Origin: Marinagarivorans sp. UBA5870
Lineage (GTDB): Bacteria > Pseudomonadota > Gammaproteobacteria > Pseudomonadales > Cellvibrionaceae
Reading direction: 5' to 3'
DNA length: 5,203 nucleotides
NCBI GenBank assembly: GCA_002432555.1
Contig: DJFO01000262.1
Location: forward strand, 5,736 to 10,938
The notes beneath the pieces are model-generated. The model saw only the letters and a program-made list of their open reading frames with translations, did not search any database and was not told the DNA's origin. Shown piece after piece: positions 1-4,798 of the stretch. Made by a program: the position numbers and the translations under genes. Position 1 is the first letter of the stretch. Every line of letters starts with the position of its first letter.

Positions 1-48
1 CCGACAAACACTGAGCCCGACAAACACTGAGCCCGACAAACACTGAGG
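1..48. repeat. 16-bp tandem repeat, three copies
   Basis: Three consecutive 16-bp units lie at 1-16, 17-32 and 33-48. The first two are identical (CCGACAAACACTGAGC) and the third differs only in the last base (G for C). The array touches the window edge, so more copies may lie upstream. The third copy supplies the first bases of the ribosome binding site of the following gene. Each unit contains a TGA, and read in the frame GAC AAA CAC TGA it could be a repeated 3' end of an upstream gene, but that gene is outside the window, so this is only a possibility. Confidence 0.93.
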
Positions 49-53
49 AGGTG
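46..53 (+). promoter_or_regulatory. Strong Shine-Dalgarno site for the sulfurtransferase gene
   Basis: AGGAGGTG lies five bases before the ATG at 59 and is a near-perfect anti-16S complement. It fixes the start codon. Its first three bases belong to the last copy of the 16-bp tandem repeat, so the repeat array sits directly against the translation signal. Confidence 0.88.
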
Positions 54-58
54 CCTGC

Positions 59-886
59 ATGACACTCGTATCCATCGACTGGCTCAAACAGAATCTTGCG
101 CGGCAAGACCTGCTTATTTTGGACGCCAGCCTTCCGCCGGTGGGCAAAAAGCAGGCGGACATTGCCGATGCCGGACATCTTCCAAACGCTCTGCGCTTCG
201 ATATAGACGCATTTTCCGCCCCGGATTCACCCCTGCCCCACACGCTGCTCTCGCCGGCTGCCTTCCAGGAAAAAGCGCGGGCATTGGGCATCAACCGCGA
301 ATCGACCTTGGTCATCTATGACTGCTTGGGAATTTACTCGGCGCCGCGCGCCTGGTGGAACTTTCGTTTGATGGGAGTGGAGAAGGTCTACGTGTTAAAT
401 GGTGGCCTGCCCGCCTGGATCGCCGCGGGCGGCAGTGTCGCCTCGCGCTGCCGGGCGCCGGAACGGACCGGTGATTTTGTGGCGAAACTCGACCACAACA
501 AGCTCGCGTCGGCGGATGAGTTGCTGACAGTACTGGAGGATGCCCAAGTGCGCGTCGTCGATGTGCGCAGCGCCGGTCGCTTCCGCGGCACAGAGCCGGA
601 ACCGCGAGCGGGTGTGGCCTCCGGGCATATACCCGGCTCGGCGAATATCCCGTTCCCGAGTTTGCTCGAAGGAATTTATTTCAAGGAAAAAAAAGAATTG
701 GCGGAAATCTTTCGTCAAGCGGGCTGCCACTCGCAGCAGCGGCTGATTTTCAGTTGCGGCTCGGGGGTCACCGCGTGCATTGGCTTACTCGCTGCAAGCA
801 TCTGCGGTTTCACCTCGGTTGCGCTTTATGACGGCTCCTGGGCCGAATGGGGAACCCGTGCCGGGTTGCCCATGGCGACGGGTTGA
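59..886 (+). CDS. sseA: 3-mercaptopyruvate sulfurtransferase (rhodanese family)
   Basis: This is a complete 275-residue two-domain rhodanese-type sulfurtransferase, the usual length for the SseA/TST family, expected in the cytoplasm. Enzymes of this type move sulfane sulfur from 3-mercaptopyruvate (or thiosulfate) to a thiol acceptor or cyanide through a cysteine persulfide. The N-terminal, non-catalytic rhodanese domain covers about residues 1-125, with GHLPNALRFDID at 39-50. The catalytic domain covers about 150-275. The active-site loop is CGSGVTA at 233-239, with Cys233 as nucleophile. The Ser/Gly/Val loop is typical of mercaptopyruvate-type enzymes, whereas thiosulfate-preferring rhodaneses carry a charged loop such as CRKGVTA. 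Arg174 and Arg183 sit where E. coli SseA has its substrate-binding arginines, and the C-terminal YDGSWAEWG block is at 257-265. The start is ATG with a strong Shine-Dalgarno site. No partner gene is visible, and the next gene converges on it. Family assignment is firm; substrate preference is inferred from the loop. Confidence 0.96.
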   Translation: MTLVSIDWLKQNLARQDLLILDASLPPVGKKQADIADAGHLPNALRFDIDAFSAPDSPLPHTLLSPAAFQEKARALGINRESTLVIYDCLGIYSAPRAWWNFRLMGVEKVYVLNGGLPAWIAAGGSVASRCRAPERTGDFVAKLDHNKLASADELLTVLEDAQVRVVDVRSAGRFRGTEPEPRAGVASGHIPGSANIPFPSLLEGIYFKEKKELAEIFRQAGCHSQQRLIFSCGSGVTACIGLLAASICGFTSVALYDGSWAEWGTRAGLPMATG

Positions 887-990
887 GAAGCCCTAGCCAC
901 CGTTAAAAAAAACCCTGGCAACGGGTTGAAGAGCCCCGGGCCAGGGTTAAAAAAGCCCCTGGCGACGGGTTGAAAAACCCCGGGCGCGGG
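874..990. repeat. Degenerate 43/44-bp tandem repeat spanning the 3' end of sseA
   Basis: Three related units start at 874, 917 and 961, so the period is 43 then 44 bp. Each begins GGC(G/A)ACGGGTTGA, which in the first unit is the end of sseA with its TGA stop, and continues with an A/G-rich stretch, CCC, and (first two units) a GTTAAAAAA-type run ending CCCT. The third unit is partial and passes into a GC-rich hairpin. Each unit has a short stem-loop: GGGTT pairing with AGCCC, AGCCC and AACCC at 880-893, 923-936 and 967-980. Coordinates of the far end are approximate. Confidence 0.82.
905..948 (-). terminator. Second (distal) rho-independent terminator for the exported-protein gene
   Basis: A perfect 9-bp stem is formed by AACCCTGGC (911-919) and GCCAGGGTT (940-948), with an inner CGGG/CCCG pairing (922-925 with 935-938). 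Read on the minus strand, the stem is followed by a run of eight T (complement of 905-912, the last two T overlapping the stem base). It lies about 70 bp beyond the stop of the leftward gene, behind a first terminator. On the plus strand the stem is followed by A, not T, so it does not look like a terminator for sseA. Confidence 0.55.
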
Positions 991-1011
991 AACGGCAGTT
1001 CCGCGCCCGGG
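972..1011 (-). terminator. Rho-independent terminator of the exported-protein gene
   Basis: An 11-bp perfect GC-rich stem pairs 979-989 with 1001-1011. After a bulged G at 990, three more pairs (991-993 with 998-1000) close a four-base loop, GGCA. On the minus strand the stem is followed by GTTTTTC. It begins only seven bases after the TAA stop of the leftward gene, the classic position. On the plus strand it is followed by TCCTTCGTTATT, a poor T-run, so any bidirectional role for sseA would be weak. Confidence 0.8.
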
Positions 1012-1018
1012 TCCTTCG

Positions 1019-3943
1019 TTATTGTCCGCTCACCTCCTCCATGATGTCGACAAAGGCTTGCAGCCGCACCGGCAGGAATACCTGTTCCAAAGCCGGGGAC
1101 AGATTGCGCCCTTCATCGATATGCACGAAACCCAAAGTACTGGGCCAGCTGTCGATGATCACGCCGTTGGGCAGTCGCATGGCGCCGATGCTGCCGGGGT
1201 TGGTCAAACCGAAAAATCCCGGTTGATGGCAGCCACCGCAGTTCAAGGCGGTGGAGCGTGCGAGTACCTGCTCTACTGTCAGCGGCGCGCCGCGGGCGTC
1301 AGTGACACCCTGTAACTGCTCAGCCAAGCGCACACCAAAACTGCTCGTCATATTGCCGCCAAAATGCTGGGCGAACTGGTTTTCGGTTAAGCCGGGAAAA
1401 TCCGAATGGCTCTGACCATTGTTGAATTTCTCCGGGAAATCGTTTTTCAATTCGACCATGCTGCCGGTGGTGAGCGAAGCCAGATTCTGCACAAACACAT
1501 TCTGAAATTCCGCGGCGAGACCGGCGAGCGGCGAACCTGAGGGCAGCGCCGGGTTGAACAGCTCGCCGAAGGGATTCTCCTTCACCGAAACCGGGTGGGC
1601 AGTGATATGACAGACGGGGTCGCAAGTGCGCACCAGTTTGTTTTCCCGCAACAGCCAGGGGCTCTGCATAAATTGGTTGGTGCGGATTTGCCCAGTCGCA
1701 TCCATGAAATGCTCAGCGCTCACAACGGGAGTCCCGGTCACTGTTCCCTCGAGATAAAAGGCGCGCAGGCGCGCGGCGCGTTCGGCGGCTTGGGTCTGCG
1801 CATCCAGGCTCGACATATCGTTCCAGAAATTGACCACGTTGGCGCAGCCGCTCGCTTGACCCGGCGTCGGGTTGGGCAGGCGGGCTTCCAGAATCAGGAA
1901 ATTGCGGCCGGAGACAATTTTGCCGAATACCAGACGATGCTCGCCGCAATCCTGCCAACGGTTGTGCAATTCCATGCGATTGACCGCAGCGAGCAGACGG
2001 AAGGTCTGCATATCCGCGAGCAATTCTGATTCGCTGAGCCCGGTGGCGAAAGTTGCCTCAAAACGATCGCAAATAATCGGAAAGCCGTTGAACTGCCCGT
2101 TGCAAATAACAGAACTGCCGAGCGACGACACCGACAGCTGGTTATCCCAGAACTGGCGGAACAATTGGGCGCCGGACTGGCCGTTCTCGCTGCCGGCCGT
2201 CAGCCGGTCAAACACTTCAACCAGATTAATGCCCGAGGCGTCCAGGGTCGCGTCGTCATGGATAATCAGCGACGATTTAATATCGAGCGGACGCACCTCA
2301 ACACTGACCAGGAAAAGATTCGAAGTGCTGCCGTCGGCGGCGAGAAGAAACACAGGCACCTGAACAGTGCCAAGGATTTGCGTATTTGTGGACAACACTT
2401 TAACGCGATCCCCTTCTTCCGCAAAAATCGTGAAGCTTGCGACGGGCAATACTTTCAACTCGAGACCGTCGGCCGGCTGTGAGGTGATCAAGTCGGCCAC
2501 CGATATTTCCAACTGCGCGTTGGTGATGCCGCTGAGCGGGCGCTGGCCAGTAATTTCTACGGCGAACACGGCCGGACATCCCTGCGGATTGACGGATTCA
2601 CCGGCCGGGGTGCCGGCGCACTGATCGAGGGGGTCGGGTACACCGTCGCCGTCTTCGTCCGTGTCCGTCAGCGGGCAACCGTTAGGTTCCACATTGGTGC
2701 CGGAAGGGGTGCCGGGGCACTCGTCGAGGCCGTTGGGAACACCGTCGCCATCTTCGTCAATCGGGCATCCGCCAAAGTCCACTATGGCACCGCGCGGGGT
2801 ACCGGGGCAGCCGTCGAAAATATCCGCTACGCCATCGCCGTCTTCATCCTGCAGCGGACAGCCTTGTCCGTCGACGAGCGTGCCGGGTGGAGTGTTCGGA
2901 CACAGATCGGAGCTGTTGATAATGCCGTCTTGATCGTCGTCATTGACATCGAGGGGACACCCGCTGCTCAAGTCCACGACCGTACCAGGGGGCGTATTTG
3001 GGCAACGGTCCTGTTGGTCGGGCACGCCATCACCGTCGGAATCCGGCGGCAGACTGCAGCCGAAGTCGTCCACGCGGTCGCCGCGGGGGGTGTTCGGGCA
3101 AAAATCAAATGAATTGGCCACGCCGTCTCTGTCGGCATCTTTGAAATCGATGGGACAGCCACGGAAATCGACTCGTCTGCGCAGTGGTGTGCGCGGGCAT
3201 TCGTCGAAGGTATTGATCACGCCGTCCTTGTCATCGTCGTTGAGGTCGAGCGGACAACCGTCGTTGAAATTGATCGGTGTGCCGGGAGGAGTTCCTGGAC
3301 ATTTATCAAACGTGTTGATGACCCCGTCGAAATCGTCGTCATTGAAATCCAGCGGACAGCCGCTGTTGTCAACCGGCGTGAATTCCGGTGTGGCGGGACA
3401 CAGATCAGCCCGGTCCGGAACTTTGTCGCCGTCTGTATCCGCCCCAGTGCTGGCAAAAGGCTGAAATGCCGCATAGGATGATTCGCAATCCGACTTGAGC
3501 ACCAGCTGAGTCCCGGGCTTAGGCGCGGCGCGCGAGGTTTTTGGTTGAATACACAAGTTAGAGCGGGCGTGCACAAAAGCGCCCGTGGCGGTTTGAACGA
3601 ATTTGCTTGTATCCGTCTCACAGCGCGCGGCCAGACCGAGGATCACGCCATCTCGGAAGTCGTCTTCTTCGTTTTGCGGCACCACGCAAAGGCCGCTCTG
3701 CGCATGCATGAGGCTGCCACCGGCCAGCCACACGAATTGACTCGCGGACATTGAATCACATTTGTCTTGCAGGGCAATCCTGCTGTCGGTATTGGCGCTA
3801 ACCAAGTCCCCGAGCGGGGCCGCGCACAATCCCGAACTGACATGTTGAAGAGCTCCAGACTGATTTTGCGCCAGGACACCCGCGCTGGAAAAAGCTCCAG
3901 CGATGGCGGCGACTGCCAGCCAACATTTTAACGTTAGTTGCAT
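1019..3943 (-). CDS. Exported beta-trefoil / thrombospondin type 3 repeat protein with a haem-c motif
   Basis: A 974-residue protein of unknown function. Residues 1-25 are a Sec signal peptide (Lys6, a hydrophobic core, and GVLA before a likely cut ahead of QNQ), so it acts in the periplasm or outside. Residues about 29-165 hold three repeats of a SGLC..P pattern, a ricin-type beta-trefoil-like module that may bind carbohydrate. Residues 169-457 are nine thrombospondin type 3 repeats with Asp-rich calcium sites and two Cys each. A beta-rich stretch follows (about 458-560). The C-terminal 400 residues include FRLLAAVNRMELH and CGEHRLVFG blocks (about 648-675) and end with CGGCH at 902-906, a canonical CxxCH haem-c site. 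I cannot name this C-terminal family. ATG at 3943 is chosen because AAAGGA lies seven bases upstream and the signal peptide begins there; a TTG at 3967 would overlap that site. It converges on sseA, ends in a strong terminator, and has a long upstream region of its own. Whether haem is attached is untested. Confidence 0.9.
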   Translation of the reverse strand: MQLTLKCWLAVAAIAGAFSSAGVLAQNQSGALQHVSSGLCAAPLGDLVSANTDSRIALQDKCDSMSASQFVWLAGGSLMHAQSGLCVVPQNEEDDFRDGVILGLAARCETDTSKFVQTATGAFVHARSNLCIQPKTSRAAPKPGTQLVLKSDCESSYAAFQPFASTGADTDGDKVPDRADLCPATPEFTPVDNSGCPLDFNDDDFDGVINTFDKCPGTPPGTPINFNDGCPLDLNDDDKDGVINTFDECPRTPLRRRVDFRGCPIDFKDADRDGVANSFDFCPNTPRGDRVDDFGCSLPPDSDGDGVPDQQDRCPNTPPGTVVDLSSGCPLDVNDDDQDGIINSSDLCPNTPPGTLVDGQGCPLQDEDGDGVADIFDGCPGTPRGAIVDFGGCPIDEDGDGVPNGLDECPGTPSGTNVEPNGCPLTDTDEDGDGVPDPLDQCAGTPAGESVNPQGCPAVFAVEITGQRPLSGITNAQLEISVADLITSQPADGLELKVLPVASFTIFAEEGDRVKVLSTNTQILGTVQVPVFLLAADGSTSNLFLVSVEVRPLDIKSSLIIHDDATLDASGINLVEVFDRLTAGSENGQSGAQLFRQFWDNQLSVSSLGSSVICNGQFNGFPIICDRFEATFATGLSESELLADMQTFRLLAAVNRMELHNRWQDCGEHRLVFGKIVSGRNFLILEARLPNPTPGQASGCANVVNFWNDMSSLDAQTQAAERAARLRAFYLEGTVTGTPVVSAEHFMDATGQIRTNQFMQSPWLLRENKLVRTCDPVCHITAHPVSVKENPFGELFNPALPSGSPLAGLAAEFQNVFVQNLASLTTGSMVELKNDFPEKFNNGQSHSDFPGLTENQFAQHFGGNMTSSFGVRLAEQLQGVTDARGAPLTVEQVLARSTALNCGGCHQPGFFGLTNPGSIGAMRLPNGVIIDSWPSTLGFVHIDEGRNLSPALEQVFLPVRLQAFVDIMEEVSGQ
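1226..1240 (-). other. CxxCH haem-c attachment motif in the exported protein
   Basis: The reverse complement reads TGC GGT GGC TGC CAT, giving Cys-Gly-Gly-Cys-His at residues 902-906, preceded by STALN and followed by QP. CxxCH is the covalent haem-attachment site recognised by cytochrome c maturation in the periplasm. A Met or His distal ligand cannot be assigned by eye. The motif could also occur by chance in a Cys-containing fold, but its place in a predicted exported protein fits a mono-haem c-type domain. Confidence 0.7.
2573..3439 (-). repeat. Nine thrombospondin type 3 (calcium-binding) protein repeats
   Basis: The coding segment carries nine consecutive repeats of 29-34 residues, each built as an Asp-rich loop, DxCP, a TP-rich turn and GC(P/S). 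Two subtypes are visible. Repeats 1, 5, 7, 8 and 9 use D.DGDGVPD-like loops, with minor variants, whereas 2, 3, 4 and 6 use NDDD.DGVINTFD-like loops. The subtypes are interleaved, repeats 2 and 3 are the most alike, and repeat 3 has an odd PLRRRVD turn. In this family such arrays bind many calcium ions and form a rigid stalk, which here would separate the N-terminal module from the C-terminal region. Confidence 0.93.
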
Positions 3944-3950
3944 ATGGTTA

Positions 3951-3956
3951 TCCTTT
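3951..3956 (-). promoter_or_regulatory. Ribosome binding site of the exported-protein gene
   Basis: AAAGGA on the minus strand lies seven bases before the ATG at 3943-3941. It decides the start between this ATG and the in-frame TTG at 3967, which has no comparable site and would add eight polar residues before the signal peptide. Confidence 0.75.
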
Positions 3957-4077
3957 GTTTGTCCCAAAATTTGCTAAGCCTAATATCCGTGCACTTTGGT
4001 TTTCAGAGCATATAAACCACCCCCTTTTGATGTATGGAAAACTTGAGATAAAACTTGCCCGGCCGCTTATGATCGGC

Positions 4078-4135
4078 AAAAAAACACTTGGGACGGACTG
4101 AAAAACGCCGGCAAAAAGCTCGAAAAACGACCAAA
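4078..4135. promoter_or_regulatory. Phased A-tracts, predicted curved DNA
   Basis: On the plus strand, A-runs lie at 4078-4084, 4101-4105, 4113-4117, 4123-4127 and 4133-4135. Their centres are at about 4081, 4103, 4115, 4125 and 4134, that is close to one or two helical turns apart. Runs in helical phase are known to bend DNA and often mark promoter-upstream elements or sites for H-NS/IHF-like proteins. Two more AAAA runs at 4038-4041 and 4050-4053 are about one turn apart. The placement is in the leader or promoter region of the leftward gene. Confidence 0.5.
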
Positions 4136-4141
4136 CTGGTC
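4122..4141 (-). promoter_or_regulatory. Small hairpin plus T-run in the predicted leader, possible attenuator or operator
   Basis: GACCA (4129-4133) and TGGTC (4137-4141) form a 5-bp inverted repeat around AAC. On the minus strand it is followed at once by GTTTTTC. As RNA this resembles a very weak intrinsic terminator; as DNA it is a 13-bp operator-like palindrome. The stem is too short to be a confident terminator. Confidence 0.25.
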
Positions 4142-4167
4142 TAGTGACTGCCGCGTTGGTATTCGCT

Positions 4168-4242
4168 GGGAGTTTTGCTTCAAACTTTATTTTTTTATTA
4201 TCGATTTAAGGTGCATGTGTTCAAGGTACAGTCAAAACTCCC
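4168..4242. repeat. 10-bp inverted repeat flanking the candidate promoter
   Basis: GGGAGTTTTG at 4168-4177 and its exact reverse complement CAAAACTCCC at 4233-4242 bracket 55 bases that contain both boxes of the candidate minus-strand promoter. The arms could be a pair of sites for one regulator, the ends of a small invertible or mobile segment, or coincidence. No target-site duplication was seen next to the arms. Confidence 0.6.
4197..4224 (-). promoter_or_regulatory. Candidate sigma-70 promoter for the exported-protein gene
   Basis: Read on the minus strand, TTGAAC (4224-4219) and GATAAT (4202-4197) are separated by 16 bases. The -10 matches the consensus at five of six positions and the -35 at four of six. 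Transcription would start near 4190 and give a leader of about 250 bases before the ATG at 3943. This is the best match I found upstream of that gene; nothing closer to the start has both boxes. AT-rich DNA yields such matches by chance, so it remains a candidate. Confidence 0.35.
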
Positions 4243-4756
4243 TTTGGTAAATCAACCTACAAATTTTTACACTTGAAACTTGGCTGTACACGATCATTAG
4301 TACCAATTTTTCGCGCGGAGTGGAATTGGGATATAGTCGACCGGATCATTAATATTTTGCTTATTTGCGCTACTGCAAATAGTTTTTGGAACTGCACCTC
4401 AATAATAATCGAGTTAACGAAATTGCTGATTTTCCGACCAAAATTGCCCCTGGGGAATTTGCGCCCACATAAGCCGGCACGGCAATTCTCTTCCCCTTGC
4501 CCACTGTCGCGGCTGCCACTGCTCAGACGCCGGTCCGCGTTCACCGCATTGCTCACCACGCCGACGCCCTGATGGATTGAAATCATGCCGGCGAGACTCG
4601 AGCGAGACCGCCTTTCTCGGCCCACCACCCAGCAACTTTGTGCGCAAAATAACCGGCCAGCACGGGGCGCCCTGGTATGCGGAATTGACCGGAGGGCGGC
4701 CTGCGGGGAGATCTCCGGCTGCGCACGCAACGCGTGATGCCGGGTGGTTAAGCGGG

Positions 4757-4789
4757 CATAATTCGCCCTAGCACAATCGACCGCGAGAG
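4757..4789 (+). promoter_or_regulatory. Candidate -10 box and weak ribosome binding site for yegD
   Basis: CATAAT at 4757-4762 is a reasonable -10 element 37 bases before the ATG, but no good -35 sits 16-18 bases upstream. The -10 lies between the arms of a short inverted repeat (GGGC and GCCC around ATAATTC), which could be a regulator site. GAGAG at 4785-4789, nine bases before the start codon, is the only Shine-Dalgarno-like element and is weak. Confidence 0.3.
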
Positions 4790-4798
4790 TAACTCACC

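Larger units (their letters stand above)
3944..4798. other. Long divergent intergenic region without a convincing gene
   Basis: This 855-bp gap separates the leftward exported-protein gene from the rightward yegD-type gene. Its left and central part is AT-rich (about 30% G+C by hand count over 4181-4270) and holds the candidate promoter, inverted repeats and A-tracts listed separately. From about 4440 it turns GC-rich like the surrounding genes. In that part I see only isolated short palindromes (GGAGATCTCC at 4707-4716, CTCGAG near 4597) and the yegD start signals. Open frames here on either strand have no recognisable domain, no good ribosome binding site and cross the base-composition change, so I call none of them a gene. 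A small RNA or a decayed gene cannot be excluded. Confidence 0.65.

Noticed and set aside
1..48. The 16-bp repeats as a CRISPR array
   Set aside because: Units are too short and directly adjacent, with no spacers, and no cas gene is present.
2661..3464. Long plus-strand open frames opposite the thrombospondin repeats, rich in SSGQP-like repeats
   Set aside because: They are the antisense image of the Asp- and Pro-rich repeat codons; the periodicity comes from the real minus-strand gene, and no start signal supports them.
3944..3967. TTG at 3967 as the start of the exported protein
   Set aside because: It would place eight polar residues before the signal peptide and include the AAAGGA site inside the coding region; the ATG at 3943 has proper spacing to that site.
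3961..4080. A promoter close to the exported-protein start, using TATATG or GATATT as -10
   Set aside because: Neither has an acceptable -35 at normal spacing.
4326..4355. TTGGGA and TAATAT as a plus-strand promoter
   Set aside because: Only moderate matches with an 18-base spacer, more than 400 bases from the next plus-strand gene, in DNA where such matches are expected by chance.
4362..4387. TATTTGC/GCAAATA stem with a following GTTTTT as a plus-strand terminator
   Set aside because: The stem is seven mostly A-T pairs in AT-rich DNA, and no plus-strand gene ends nearby.
4685..4690. TTGACC as the -35 box of yegD
   Set aside because: No -10-like sequence lies 16-18 bases downstream; the position reads GAGATC.
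4257..4730. 157-codon minus-strand open frame in the intergenic region
   Set aside because: No recognisable domain, no convincing ribosome binding site, and it crosses from GC-rich to AT-rich DNA with a matching change in amino-acid make-up. It reads as chance, though a decayed gene is not excluded.
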